Positions 51,505 to 64,000 of a stretch of DNA of 64,000 nt are shown here, piece by piece; positions within the stretch are counted from its first letter, which is position 1; each line of letters starts with the position of its first letter. A program made the translations under genes and the position numbers. Source of the DNA: Brachypodius melanocephalos (lineage: Eukaryota > Chordata > Aves > Passeriformes > Pycnonotidae); contig VZSR01003807.1 in the NCBI GenBank assembly GCA_013398615.1, positions 6,195,612-6,259,611 on the forward strand. The letters are read 5' to 3'. Under the pieces are notes generated by a model, which saw nothing but the letters and a program-made list of their open reading frames with translations, was not told where the DNA came from and ran no database searches.

Positions 51505-54500
51505 CTCATCAGGAGAGCCTTGCCAGAGTTTCCAAGAGTGACTGGGACTCCCTGAATACTTCTTTTCTCAGGTGGATGTTTAAGAGTCCTGATCCCTGCT
51601 GGGAAAGTGTTCTGTCCTTAATGGAAATCTGGAATCTTAAGGCACCCCTGTTTAGGTACTCAGAGACTGTTGCTCTCAGGACTTGAAGTCCCTTTTAAAT
51701 GATTTCAGCAGAAAGGTCTAAGGCTTAGACAGGTCCAAATCAAAACACTATAGAAAAAAAGTCTAAGTATAAAGGAAATATTAGATCCCTTCTTTACAGT
51801 GTCAAAACTGTTAATTTGTTTCAGAAACCTTTTTTAGGGAATTTTCTAAGATGTTAGGAAAAATGCCAAAATAAGTGTATGTAAAAGAGAGGGATGTTGC
51901 TCAGCTATTTTCAAAGAGGGACCCTCAGATAACTATTTTTGGTGACTCTGCTGAGTTCTGTGATCTTAAACAAGTCCTGGGAGGCTGGCCAAGCCCCTGA
52001 GCCATATCACGTACTTGGCTGCGTAACAAATGCATTGCAGAGCTCAGCTCATAATCATGTGCTATGAACGAGGCACTGGAGAAATACAAATAATTTATTG
52101 GATATAAAAATGCTGACAAGTGCTATGGACCGATATGGGATTACTGCAAATCATAGCCCAAACCTGTACATTAGCAGATACTCAAAATCGTCTCCTTCGG
52201 GAATATAACTGGAGATGATGAGGTCCAGAGCCCTCTTTTCTTAGGTGCTGTGTGTGGCCAGTGGAGAGAGGGAGAGAGAAACTCTTACATTTGGAAAGCA
52301 GGTGACTTTCACTACCTGTATGCTTTCAGGTTCCCTATTCTCTTTAAAACAGTATCTTGAGAAGCAATGCATTGCCATTTTCACAGTGCAGCTGACAAGA
52401 GCCAGGGTCAGGAATTGATCTGCAGTTGGTGGCTAATTGATTACTCTTCGTGGCTCTGGCCATACAGTGGCTGCCAGCACCAGGGAATGGCCTTTGCCCT
52501 GACACCTCAGTGTTTGTGAGGGAGACTTTCAGAACAATAAGAATCCTGCATGGGAAATACTGCTGAAGAGGATTTCTGCCATGTTTTAAATTAAGGATTA
52601 GGTAAAGCAGATCTGAGATCTGATGAAAGTCTCATCCTATAAAAAGACATAAACAGGGTAGATGTGATAGCTGGCAATTGTGGAATATTGAATGGCTCCT
52701 GTTGGTAACCTCAGGGAGCCCAAACATAAGGGTCAAATGACTCAGAGTATTGGTATCTCAGTCGTTCAGTGCTATGTTTTGGATATGGGTCCTTCATATT
52801 GTCAATATCTCATATCATCTTGTCTGTGGTGAAGACCTTTGGACCAAATGAATAGGACAGTGTCACTTTCATTTCTACTGTACCCAAGTAGCACCATTTT
52901 TAATGGAGGACAAATGTACCTCTTGGTACTTGCCAAGTGTAAATTTTCCTCTAGTTTTAAAGAGTATCTCTCAAACACAAGGTTGAACCACACTTAGAAA
53001 ATAACAGTCCAGAGGGAGCCACTGGAGTTGCCCACAAGTGGTTGTGGACAAGTGTTAGGTCCATGGACTCTTCTGAGAAATATAACTCCTCTCCCCTCAC
53101 ATGCACACTCGGCTGTTTGCACCAACATAATGGATGTTTTATTCTGCTACCTAAATCTCTTGGGCTCAGCACTTAGAGGTGCTCGCGTCTGAAACTACCT
53201 CTGCTTGCAGGACGAGGGTTTTTGTTTGAACCAAACAACTTCAAGAAGACTGTTATCAGACTGCAGAAGGACACATTAAACTTTTAGATAGAAAAAGCAA
53301 GAGTTGCCCCCATTATTCTGTTTCAATACATCCTTAAATATTTCATCAGGTGCTTTTCTGAGTTTATAGTATTCTCTCCTTCAAACAGCTTTTCCTTTTT
53401 CCATTAGTTCATCATATACTGGCTTTCTTACATCTATCTGTGTGAACAATGTCTTGCTACACTGAATTATGTTGAATATTATCCTGAAATATAAATACTG
53501 AAGTGTATTTCTATGTATCACTAAGAGCTAATTGGGAAACCAAGTTAGCTTTGCAACAGCTGAGGAATTCATTTCCATCACTTTTTACTGTGGAAAATAA
53601 ATTACTCAGACTCACTCTTGTCTCCATCCCTTACATAGCATTGACTCCATACAACTGTTAAATGCAAAATCTGAAAATAAATGTTTTATTAACATAAGAA
53701 CTCTTCTTGCCCTTGAAATTTCAGTATCCCCTGTGACTTGAGTTAATTCTGCTCTTGTATTTTCTTTATTGTAAGACGAGAAGCTCTCATCACATCAGAC
53801 ATTGCAGATTTTTTGTGCCTACTTGTATATATAAATATGTGTTATTATACATGATCCTAAGAACATACTTACACACACACATATATATGTGTATGTATGT
53901 TATTCTTCTTTTCCACTGAAGATATGATGTCAGATACACAGAGTGGATTAAATGAGTTGCTATGGAAGTAAATGATACTAAATGATTAAACAGCCCAGCT
54001 GTCTGTGGTCAAATGCAGCATCTCACCAAACACTTCTCCAAAACAAAAATTCTTCCAAGGAATGATTTATAATTTAGACCTGTAAAAAGGTTTCCTGGAT
54101 AGCATTTGTTTCCCATGTGTAATGTGGTTTTAAATCTACTTTCTGATCCAACTTTCTGCAGTTGTCTTTGAAATGGGCTTGGTGACAGATGATGGCAAAC
54201 TGCCTAAAGATGAGTAGATATTTTGCCTCTCTAACATACATCTCCAGAGTAATGAGTTAGTGTCTAGCAGGATAATGTCACAAAAAAGAGGAAGTGGGGT
54301 GAGAGAGTTGCTAATCAAGAATTACTTGACTCAACTCACATAAGAAAAGCTAGGCAGCCAACTCTCCAGACTGATTCCTCTTATTCCATGAAGACCTAAA
54401 TCTCTTTTTAGGAGAGATTTTGTTCAAGCAGAACATCTTTGGAAGTTTGTTTTTACCTGAACAGAAGCAAGATCTGTGTCCTGTGCACATTAAGTCCCAC

Positions 54501-54643
54501 ACGTGAAGATACTGATACATGAAACTGCCTTCCCTCTCTCAGGCCAACACAACCTCCAATGCAGTGCAGTTTGGTAACTATTGAAGATATTCTTACCATT
54601 AAACCCCACCGACCTGGCCATCTTGCCAGTTTTATATGGTATA

Positions 54644-54649
<6 letters not shown>

Positions 54650-54695
<46 letters not shown>
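54650..54695. repeat. Poly-T tract, 46 bases
   Basis: Uninterrupted T run. It may be a reversed retroposon poly-A tail or a slippage-prone homopolymer; its length in the assembly may be inaccurate. Confidence 0.95.
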
Positions 54696-54696
<1 letters not shown>

Positions 54697-55744
54697 TAGT
54701 TTCCCATAACTGCAAGTACAGGAAACTAACCTGGGCCAGTTCCAGCCCACTGTGAGCTGGCTACAGCATTCTGGCACCAGGCAGTGATTATTACAAAATG
54801 ATACTTTTGTCTACCAGTGAAGAATTACCACAAGAAGGGTTTGCCTTATGTGAAGACTAAACTCTGAGACTCTGGATTAGCTTCCTAGCACTGTCACAGC
54901 CATCCTGAGTGCCTCTGGAGCCTCCTTCACTTATGATGTGATTTTCAACAGTATCTACAAAAAAGAGGTGCCAAATTTCTCATTTGTACTTAGTGCAGTG
55001 ATTAGCACAGTACTACTTTGTCTTCATTTGGAATATGCTTAATACCTTGAAATCCAAAGAAAAAGATGTGGGTATTATTATTTCCTATGCTCAGAATTGA
55101 GAATATCCTATGAATATTCTCTCTAGAAGAATGATTTTGATAAGTTAATTTCTCCATTAAAACTACAGTTGCATGTTATGACTTGTGCATGTACTTTTAC
55201 ATTCTGGACTAGGTAATATTTGCTTGATTGCTTTGAATAATGAATAAATTCAAGGAGACTGAAATCTATTCAGACACCTAGTAATGATGCAAGAGCAAAA
55301 TTCATCAAAGTAAAAGTTTATACAAATATCTTGTGTTTCTGAAAACTGTCTAAATTGCACACATCTGGCCAACCTACAGTCATTTCAGTGCAGATGCCAT
55401 GTTGGTGTCTCTCTCCCTCCTCTGCCTCAGTGTCTTGCTGTTGGCAGCAGTGAGCTTCATGCGTCATCACCGTCATCTTCCAGTCTGTGGCTGTGGCCAG
55501 TAGCAGTGGCCACCTGTAGCCAGCATTGCCTTTGAGCCATGCCTTCACTACCAACCAAAGCTGAGAACACACTATGGGGTAAATGGACCTTTGGTCTGAC
55601 CCAGACTTTTTTGTCCTAATATTACTAAAATGTCTAAGGGAGCATATGAGAACGTGAAATTATACTTGTCCACTTTCTGCCATTTGAAGTGCAATGATTT
55701 CCCAAGCCAGGGATAGCAGCTAATACCCTCACACATCTTTCCAT

Positions 55745-55990
55745 GGCTGTCCAATAGCCTTTTTAATTCATGCCGGTGTAAACTTCAGTATTTTCAAAAG
55801 CCTGCTGGCAGTGATTCCTGCAACTTAGTTACACGTAGCATGAGGAACCACCTCCATTTGTTTATTCTGAACCTTCTGGTTGTTAGTAGTTTAATCCAAT
55901 GATCCTTCATTCTGGTACTTAAGAGAAGGACAATCATCCCCTGTTCACCCAGCCTGACACATTACTCATCTTTATAAAGGTTCCTGCAGT
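55745..55990 (-). mobile_element. Old CR1/L3-like LINE fragment
   Basis: AATCCAATGATCCTTCATTCTGG, GAGAAGGACAATCATCCCCTGTTCACCC and ATCTTTATAAAGG follow the layout of old antisense CR1/L3 elements. Boundaries are approximate. Confidence 0.6.
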
Positions 55991-57080
55991 GTGAAAATAA
56001 AACAAAACACTCATTTTATTCTCAGAAATAACAGTTGAAACCAAATATTTTTTACCATGGATGATCAAATTCAGCAACAAGAAGTGGCCTGCCTTTATGC
56101 AGCTTGCCTTGCTCTTTTGCAGCTTCCAGATAAGACTGTTGATTTATGTACAAGTTGTTGTCCCTGTTTTCTAAATCTGAGTGCCCAAGTTATAAGATTT
56201 TTCCATACTGTTTGATTGGCCTTTCTGGGTTATTTAAAAGAAAAAAAAAAAAAAAACAAAAAAAAACAAAATGGGAGGTTGCCATTTCCACAATCAGCGC
56301 TGACTCAGGCGCATGAGAAGCAAGTCTGCAGAGGGAAAAGGGGGAGTTTTTCATATACGATGTTTTCTCACTTAAACCACACTGCGACAGACCATAACGA
56401 AAACTCAAAAAACTTCAGTCAGCCTCTGGCTCTGTGCAAACCTGCAGGGGACATTTGTGTTTTTCTGATAGGCAGAAAACCACTTAGAGGCTGGGAGTTC
56501 ATTCCCTGTGGTCATTGAACTTCCAGAAAGATATGAACAAAATGTGAGTGTGTTCCAGAATGATTTGGGCTTCAAGCATGCAGTGAGTAATATTTTTTTT
56601 CTACAGATGCTAGTAGAAAGTAGGGCTGTAAGAGGTCTGTCTATATGGAGGTCTTTAAGGTACACAAAACATATTTTGCACAATACAGCATATCAGGTGC
56701 AAGTTCAAAAAATACAGGATGTGTATGCTGCAGCCCAAGGTTCAGGTATGTTTTATTTAGGATAATTGCCCAGCAGGGTAGTTGTCCCTTTCCGGATTGC
56801 ACTGGAAAATCTAAAAGTACTAGAAGTATCATCCTGTAATATTTCTGAGTACCTTTGTTAAGATTACAAATACTTTGAATTTTCCCTGGCTTCATAATTG
56901 GCAATCTGCAAGACCTCATTCTCATACCAATGAAAATTATTCTTACCCCAGAGCTGGACTGCTAATTAAACAAAAAAATCCCTTTATCTCCAAAATAATA
57001 CAACTGAATAACCACCTGTTACAGAATTATATATGTTGATAATAGTTTTAATTGGTGGTGGGAGGTATCATTTGTATTTT

Positions 57081-57150
57081 CCTCTTGTGTAGCTGAGTAC
57101 TAAAGAGCCCTCTTGTGCAACTGAGTACTAAAGACCCCTCTTGTGCTGGG
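57081..57150. repeat. 28-bp tandem duplication, 2.5 copies
   Basis: Units 57081-57108 and 57109-57136, each CCTCTTGTG, two variable bases, then CTGAGTACTAAAGA; a third partial copy starts at 57137 (CCTCTTGTGCTGGG). Confidence 0.9.
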
Positions 57151-59604
57151 TGCAAAATATACCCTGTACAAAAGGAGCATCTTGCCATGGTTTCCACCCT
57201 GAGCAGTGGAGAAGTTTCTTTTATTTGTAAAAGAAACAGTAAGATGTCTTTGGGCACTGTCCCATATGGAACTGTGGTTTTGGAGTGCAGCTAGCTGAAG
57301 CTCAGCCACTCTCAAAACATCACACTTGAAGAGAGACCAGAAAAAGATTCCTGACACTCAAGTATATGTTGTGGGAGTTTCCATAAATTGAAATTTCAAT
57401 TCCCATTGTTCTTAGTGCTATCACGACTGCACAAATGGTTCTGTACCCACTGCCTTTCTCCTCCGTGTTATGAAAACCGATGCCTTGCACAGAGTTTCCA
57501 AATGAAAAGGTTAGGTTTAAAGTTTCCTCCTGGAACAAATTTTATTTGATAGAGTCCATGTTTTAGAGTCTAAGATTTTTTGTACTTGGTGAACTTTTGC
57601 TGAATGTCCAGAGTCCTGAAGTAACCCCACAGCCATCCCCTGGGAGACTGGCCAAGGAGTCAGGGAGTCTGGGAAGTCCCAGCCTTCAGTGATGGTGATA
57701 CCTGGCTTTGCTGTTGGTGTTACAGGGAGATTAGCTGAACTGTTCCAGTGTCTGAGCAGCATCCTGCTGACTGGAGAACTGGGAAGAATAAAAAGATTTC
57801 GTCTAATTCAGACTGAAACCAAATTCTGATAAAATGAAGTTTCATGTTAGCAGGAAACCCCCTTTCCTGGCTGTCCTCCATTCTAACTTGGATGACTTCA
57901 TCCTCTCATCTAAACTCAGGACACTTGTGCTTCTTGACTTGTGGAGTTTCAGTGCACAAAGGAAATACATAAAGATAGTGGATTATAATGATTGATCTAA
58001 TGAGAAGCACAGAAGGGAATTACCTACATTTAAAGTCCTAATGTGTTTCCTTACACTGTTTCTCTCTAAATAACTGGGTAAGTCAGACTAGGTTTTAACA
58101 GATGGTGTTACATATAGTTCCAGAAACAAATAATCTGACTACTGCAGTTGGAAGGGAATTTACTCTGTCAAAATCCAGATAGGTGTTTAAGTCAACAAAT
58201 CTATCATTATAAATCTATAAAGTATGTAGGCCAGAAGTAAAGGTTAGGTCATACTAGCAGACAATAGATTTTCACCTGTTTTTTCTCACATTTATAGTAG
58301 CCATTCTTTGAGCAGGGGTCTCCTGCAAAGTGGTGAGGGTGGTGACTTCTGTGGGAGAGGACAGAGGCCTACACAGCAGGGGAGGAGGAACTGTAGAAGG
58401 TGGAAGCAGCCTGGCCTAAAAGGAGAACTCAGAAGCTGCAATGGTTGGTAAGTTCAGCAACTTTATCATCACGATTGAAAATGAAGGACCCTTCCCTCAG
58501 GGTGCTTATTAGAACTCCCAACAAAGGTACGTGACTGCATTTGCCATCAGCTCCTGTGTATTTTGGTAACAGGACTGAGTGAAAGGATTTTGATGGAGCA
58601 CACTACCATCCACTAGAATTAATAATCATATTGAATATCAAAATCAGGTAAACAATTTAGGCATTGGTTCTGTGCTACGTTGTAATTTCTGAATCATCGT
58701 TTGTATGCGCTCTTCACAACATTTTGTGATTAATATGGCTCTATCTCCATGTTCCACAATCTTTTAGGATCTGTCATTCTCTTACTCTCTGGACATAACC
58801 TACTTACCACACTTCTCTTCCTCCATCAACCTCTTCACCCTTTGAATACTAGCTATTGTTTATATATTGAATAGTAGATGTATTATGTATTTAATTACAA
58901 TTACTCTTACCAATTATTCTTCCATATCATTCCAAGTTGGAATACGATGCTTTTTTAACTGGATATTCCAGTTTCTTTGATAATCATGTCTCGTGTATAA
59001 AACAAAACATTTTGTACAGGTGTTCTCTCTAGCCAGGGGCACTTGGATTTGAAAGGTCCTCCATCAAGACTCAATAAATGAAGGTTAGTCCCAACCTCTA
59101 CATGAGCTCAATTCTCACAAAACAAACCAGAGCAGGGTAGAACTGAAGAACAACAACTTAAAGAAGATGTAATATTTTTTATTACTTGAATGACTCTACA
59201 TGCAAAGAACACAGTCTGTGTGAAATGACAGAATGTATCAAAATGGGTGTAATCTGCAAAGGAAAAGACATGGCAGCAGAAAATATTGAAAAGCAGTAAC
59301 AATAACAGTTCACGTTAATGAGAACTACTAATAACACTGGTGTCACTGAAACTTCTCATTAGCAGTCTAGCAAGTGGAAGCATTTTTATAAAACACCAAA
59401 ACATGAAATATTTTGCTAGGTATTTGATCTTATTTGATTTCTGGAACACAAAGTTCAGAAATTATAACATGTATAGATGGAGAAACACCATAAAAAATTG
59501 ATTATCCTAAGTTACGCCTTGGCATAGGTACTGGGAAGGAAATTTTGGGATAAATGACAGCCAATACCAATTTTCTTACTTTCATTTGAGTGCTGGCACA
59601 AAGG

Positions 59605-59690
59605 AGAAAAAAACAAAACAAAAACAAACAAAAAACCCAACAACAACAAAACCAAAACCAAACCAAAACCAAACAAAACTAAAAGAAACA
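59605..59690. repeat. A/C-rich (AAAAC)n-like tract
   Basis: AAAACAAAACAAAAACAAAC and related units without a strict period. Confidence 0.9.
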
Positions 59691-60730
59691 CCTAATCCAG
59701 GAATTGTACCTGTGTTTTTTTAATATATTCTTTGGAGAGTTTTGCTCACCTGACCTCAAAATATTTCACATAAAAGTATAGTATATTTTCTTGAATGCCG
59801 AGGCTACACCAGTGATGCTCCTATTCAGAGACAACAAAAACAGGTCATTCTCAAAGATCTTGGAAAGGCTTGGTGATGATGGCTTAAAATGCAGTTGACA
59901 GAAATGGAAGTTTAGTGCTAAATATGAGATAATGAACAGATCATGGAGAAATGCTGATTTATTATTCATCATTAATTTATCTGCAGAGTAACAATTTGAA
60001 CAAAAGTATACAGAAATGACACAGGATTCTGGAAATTCATGCCCAGTCTACTTGCTGAAAAAATCTTAAGAGCTTTGTTGTAGAAAAACACAGAATGGAC
60101 ACAAGAGGTGAATTTGAACTGAGTTTGAAAATGTCAGAGATTAGAGAAAGCAGTCACCTATTCCCAGAGGCTCTGATGATACCAGGCAAAACTGCCAAAG
60201 AATACTTCTAAGCAAAGCCATAGGGCAAGACTTTCTCAAAAGCAGGTGAGTGACTATAAACCTGTGGCTTCTACTTCTGGCACCTTCACTGGAAATGAAT
60301 AGCAATGCTCAAACCAGAAAGAGCCCAGCACAGGTATGAAGAGCTTCCTGTTTCTGCCTATGAGACACACAGACAGAATGCAAACCATTGCTATCAGTAA
60401 GAGGTCAGCAGGCGCTTTTTCTGCTTTCAGTTGCAGCTGTAGGAGTGCCAAAGAGAAGGCAGAGTCTGAAAAGACTTCAGCAGTAGCTGGCATTTTATCT
60501 GCAGTTTTTGGAGAAAGTGCTGGGGGACGGGGCAAAGCACCAGATCCTGACATTTTAGAAGTAGCTGTGGTGAGGTTCTCTAACAGGAAATGTTTAATGT
60601 TGTGAGGTTAACTGCACAAATATTTTGAAAATTATACTAATGCTGTGTAATAAATACTTCGAAGTGAAGTATACTCCATATTTGCCTACAGAGGGGTAAG
60701 TATGTGTGGCACTTCCCTCAGTTCTCTGTC

Positions 60731-60934
60731 CTAATGGCTACCTTTCTTTTTAAGTGCAGAAGGTTTGTCAGTCAACTTCCTAAGCTCAGAGGCACTTAGC
60801 CTGTTGAGAACAACTCTTACACCTTTAACAAGATCAAACCTCTTTCTTATTTCCTTATCTTTCTCCCAGTGTGCTTGTTCATCATTTCTTTCTTGCAAGT
60901 CTTCTTTGGATGGGAATGCAGTCTTGCTGAGGAA
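60731..60934 (-). CDS. LRIF1-related gene, exon 2
   Basis: Begins FLSKTAFPSKEDLQERNDEQ and carries the LRIF1-like EIRKRFDLVKGVRV motif, then basic KPSALKKKGSH and TAG. The AAAG/GTAGCC just before the stop could be a weak donor to another exon, but no candidate exon was found. Confidence 0.7.
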   Translation of the reverse strand, partial: FLSKTAFPSKEDLQERNDEQAHWEKDKEIRKRFDLVKGVRVVLNRLSASELRKLTDKPSALKKKGSH

Positions 60935-62624
60935 CTGAAATGGGAAAGAATAGAACTTGATTATCAGGAAGTGAATGTTGAGTAGTCATTTTCCTCCCAC
61001 CCCAGTTTATTTTCACAGCTTTTTTTCTACAGTTTCACATACCTTGGGGATGTGGCTTTGCAAGAAGAATTTAATTCAGGAGGGATCTTGCATGCCAACC
61101 CTTTTCTATTCTTCCATTATCACTTTAAAAAATTATAATGATGGCACTCATCGCCTGTTTTCAGAAACCCAGCCTTCTCCCTTGGGAAATACCTTGCTAT
61201 TATATTAAATTTTGCCCTACTTTTCTCTAAATAGCAATGGACTGCAATGCTTCTGTCCTGCTCAAATACTAGAAAAATCTTGGTATATATCTCAAGATGT
61301 ATTTTTTCTCAGCATTGTGTAATTATATATACTTTTTTAACAGTAAAGTCTTATAGGCCTGCAAGCCTTAATTTGATTTCCTTTACAATGATTGTATCTG
61401 CTGCATTTCATTTAGCTTCTCCATAAAATCTGAAAAAAACCCAGTCACTCATCTTTCACAGCCTGTCATCAGTATTCTGAATAGTGCACTTTGCATTCAG
61501 CTGTGTCTGAAAGGAGAGTAATTTACTATTCCTACACAGACGCTCACCTGATCATCATGGCTTACCACCCGCTGCCTTTTCCCAGCAAGAGGGGAGCAGT
61601 TCTCAGGCTGAGACCTTGGAGTCATCTTGTGTGAAGAGAAATGTGTTTCATTTGATGTTTTCTTTTGGGGTGTGGGGGTAGCACAGGTTGTAAGACATTT
61701 TATGTTCTGTTTCACAGCATCCTCTCTCAACAACAGTGGATGTGAAACTTGGAATGTTAGTTTACGGACAGAATGACACGTAATGAGCCAAACGATGGTC
61801 TTCATAAATAACATATGGTGGCCAGATATTTTCATTTCTGCTGCCAAATCTTCATGCCTCATTACATATAGAAGGTAGACTTGACCATTATAGATCATTA
61901 GAGCATTTCCTTTAAAGAGAGGAATTTCCGGTTGCTCTCCAATAGGACTAATAGATGAAAGTGTTAACATGTTCTGATAATCCGTATTCTTGATATTGGT
62001 GAGTGACTTTAAAATTTCTGAAACAGCACTGTTGGATGACTTTACAATAAGAGGATAGGATCTTGCTGTCTTTCCATCTGGCTCTTTCTGTGCAAGCTCT
62101 TTCACTGGGGTTATCTGGGAACATTTTTTGTCTTCAGTTACATCAGGATTAGAACAGTGTCCTGTTAAGTCTGGGCTGCTTGGTATTAAAGACTTTGAAA
62201 AATTGTTCCAGAAGGATCTGGAAATCTCTTGCATCTTTATTACTGGCCATATGTAAATTACAGATTGTGTTTCTGTAGCTTGCCTTGCTTCAGAAACCCT
62301 TCTCGCTGCAGGTAACAGCAGCTGCTGTAGTTTAGATGGGAAAAAAGATAGTGGTATTGATGTGACTTTGGCTTGATGTGGTATCTCTAGATCAGGTTTT
62401 AAAATCTGTACCTGAGGTTCTTCAGTAACTTTAAGAGGATCAAAGGTTTCAGAAGTGGGGACTTTGTCTTCTTGGTTAGCATGACTTAGTGAGAAACCTC
62501 TTTGCAGAGAGTGCTTTGCAGCTAAGTTTTCATTATTTTCAGCCTTGAAATCAGTTGAGAACTTTCCTCTGCCAGCAGCAGTTGTGACACTATTTTCTAG
62601 CATGTTCTCTTCCTCGCTGCTCAT
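60731..62624 (-). CDS. LRIF1-related protein, two coding exons
   Basis: Exons on the minus strand are 61548-62624 (359 codons) and 60731-60934 (67 codons plus stop), joined in phase 0 by a CAG/GTGAGC donor and a TTTCCCATTTCAG acceptor. The protein of 426 residues resembles LRIF1, a nuclear factor that with SMCHD1 and HP1 compacts heterochromatin. Shared blocks: KVTSIPLSFFPSKLQQ (86-101, human KSVPASSLPPSVQQ), SVIYIWPV (121-128), VKSSNSAVSEILKSL (194-208), LSSISPIGEQ (222-231), GNALMIYNGQVYLL (239-252) and EIRKRFDLVKGVRVVLNRL (387-405, human EFKKIFGLTKDLRVCLTRI). It lacks the conserved LRIF1 N-terminus and the C-terminal coiled coil, so it is a short paralogue or a fast-evolving orthologue. 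An in-frame TGA directly precedes the chosen ATG. Further untranslated or coding 5' exons cannot be excluded. Confidence 0.78.
61548..62624 (-). CDS. LRIF1-related gene, exon 1
   Basis: A long exon, as in LRIF1 where one large exon encodes most of the protein. Reading past the splice donor adds only 16 residues before a stop, so an unspliced form is also possible. It contains PQVQI (70-74), a PxVxI/L-type sequence of the kind bound by the HP1 chromoshadow domain. Confidence 0.78.
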
Positions 62625-62639
62625 TCACTGATCCTCTCC

Positions 62640-64000
62640 CACCAGAGCAGATGGAGCCCTGGTATCCACCTCCTAACGTTGTGGTTTGGCTCAATGGGTT
62701 CCGTTTAGACAGATGAGCGTTTGTGAAGGGGCAGTTGTACACGTTGGAAAGGAAAGGAATGCAAAAGCAGTTTCAGCAGGTCTCATCTATTTTCACTCTT
62801 TTTTGAAGGGCTTCACTTGTGCAGCCTGATACGCTTACAGTAAAAGTGGACAGAAATTAAAATGTGATTACGTATTTGTAAATGCACACGGAGATTTTTC
62901 ATTATTACCTCAAAGAAAATTAATAAACAGAAACATATTTGTCATTTAAATAATAACTTCAGCTCATCTAGCCATTAGAATTTTTCTACAATAGTAATTT
63001 GTTGTGAGATACTTCTAATCTTAAGTTGGCAGTGTGTTTCTGCTTGCTTCTGTAGGAATTTACCCAATCCTGCTAGCTGCTGGTGGACAGGATCTATTTT
63101 GTTTAGATGTAGGACTCCCTCATGTCAGAAGATACAATCTTCTTAGACACAACACCATTGAAATCAATGCACATTTTTAATAAAAATGGTCTTAACCAAA
63201 GACCTTTATAATCAGTTTTGTACTTTGCTTGCAGAATACTTGGACTTCAGCAAATTCAACCCCAGCCTACACTATTGTCTGTTGTAACAGAATCAGACCC
63301 AGTAGCTTTGTCATGGCTTTTAATAAACATGTAAAATAATCAAAAAAAAACCCCAGTTCAGATGTTTGTCTGGTACATACTAAAATCTTATAAGCACCAA
63401 TGAAATTGTAAAATGCTAAACAATCATGAGAACATAGTTCTTATGTACAGGAGAAGGAAACATGAAATTTAAATTTGTATCCTGAGAGAAATTAATAAAT
63501 TAACTTTGAATTAACTGCTGCTTCTCCAGTGGTTATATTCTCCTAGGAATAACCTACTCATCTTAGCACTACAGACTTCATTTTGTAGAAAGGAAACACA
63601 CACATCCGTGTTATTTGCATGTCACTCACACAAATCTGAGGTGTTTTTTAGCTTTCCTAAACATTAAAAAACACAGCGAGTTTCACCTCCATAACTGAAG
63701 AGGTTCTACTTTTTAACTTACAAAAAGAAATGTAATAAAGACAAGGTCAGTGAGCCTCTGTTTAGGACCATGAAAATTAAATTTTCTGAGTCATTTTATC
63801 TAGCAAAAATTAATAAACTGAAAAATAAAATGACATTTCATCCTCATCTAGGCTGTATCTCCTGCATTTATGATGAATACATCAAGATATAATCACCAGT
63901 TCCAGGACCCTAATCAAGAATAATTATAAATAATTATATCGATTGTCAGCAAGTTATTTGAATAATTAAATGTACATATAGGAGGAGTGAGGGCTTTTGT
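62640..64000. other. 5' flank of the LRIF1-related gene
   Basis: No CpG island and no recognisable coding exon. A minus-strand donor-like GAG/GTAATA near 62908 could mark a 5' untranslated exon, but this is weak. The rest is AT-rich sequence. Confidence 0.4.

Larger units (their letters stand above)
47640..55740. other. Intergenic upstream of MAP1LC3C
   Basis: No gene supported. Notable contents are an 18-base T run near 50098, the inverted repeat at 51411-51504, alternating TA/CA tracts near 53820-53900, and the 46-base T run at 54650-54695. The PLD5 gene expected further along in mammals is not recognised here. Confidence 0.45.
55991..60730. other. Intergenic, 3' flank of the LRIF1-like gene
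   Basis: No coding exon recognised. I searched the minus strand here for an LRIF1-type C-terminal coiled coil (RDEKIRRLK-like) and did not find one. Contains the 28-bp tandem duplication at 57081-57150 and an A/C-rich tract at 59605-59690. The nearest clear minus-strand AATAAA is at 59958-59963. Confidence 0.5.

Noticed and set aside
54453..54777. Lysine-rich open frames across 54650-54695
   Set aside because: They are translations of the poly-T tract read from the minus strand.
60336..60605. Open frames on both strands just downstream of the LRIF1-related gene, considered as a missing coiled-coil exon
   Set aside because: Neither frame shows heptads or LRIF1 C-terminal residues, and no matching splice acceptor in phase was found.

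Overview
The window is vertebrate nuclear DNA, almost certainly from a bird. The evidence is several CR1 LINE fragments (some ending in the CATTCTATGA-type 3' tail), an avian ERVL-type solo LTR, compact introns, and the gene order EXO1 - MAP1LC3C, which matches the human 1q43 neighbourhood. The sequence does not fix the species. There are no operons, CRISPR arrays or prokaryotic features. One assembly gap of exactly 100 N lies in an EXO1 intron.

Layout, left to right. (1) 1-8.8 kb: an ERVL LTR remnant, then on the minus strand an uninterrupted 319-codon gene for a secreted protein of the N-formylglutamate amidohydrolase-like (FGase) fold. About 2 kb upstream of it, a consensus interferon-stimulated response element sits next to a strong minus-strand splice donor, suggesting a non-coding first exon. 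(2) 8.9-26.7 kb: EXO1 on the plus strand, from a CpG-rich promoter carrying two tandem ZNF143/THAP11-type sites, through 13 coding exons (805 codons) that I could assemble with consistent phase, to a polyadenylation signal. All three CR1 copies in its introns are antisense. (3) 26.7-44.7 kb: an 18-kb spacer between convergent genes, with CR1 fragments and simple repeats but no supportable gene. (4) 44.7-46.8 kb: MAP1LC3C on the minus strand, four coding exons (132 codons) and a CpG-island promoter. (5) 46.9-60.7 kb: a spacer with CR1 pieces, a 46-base poly-T tract, a 28-bp tandem duplication and a conspicuous roughly 94-nt inverted repeat. (6) 60.7-62.6 kb: on the minus strand, a two-exon gene recognisably related to LRIF1 but much shorter, apparently lacking the C-terminal coiled coil.

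The genes are not a functional cluster in the bacterial sense. EXO1 acts in mismatch repair and DNA end resection, MAP1LC3C in autophagy, and the LRIF1 relative probably in heterochromatin. The FGase-like secreted protein has no role I can assign. The two points most worth follow-up are this secreted FGase-like gene with its candidate interferon-responsive promoter, and the short LRIF1 paralogue.
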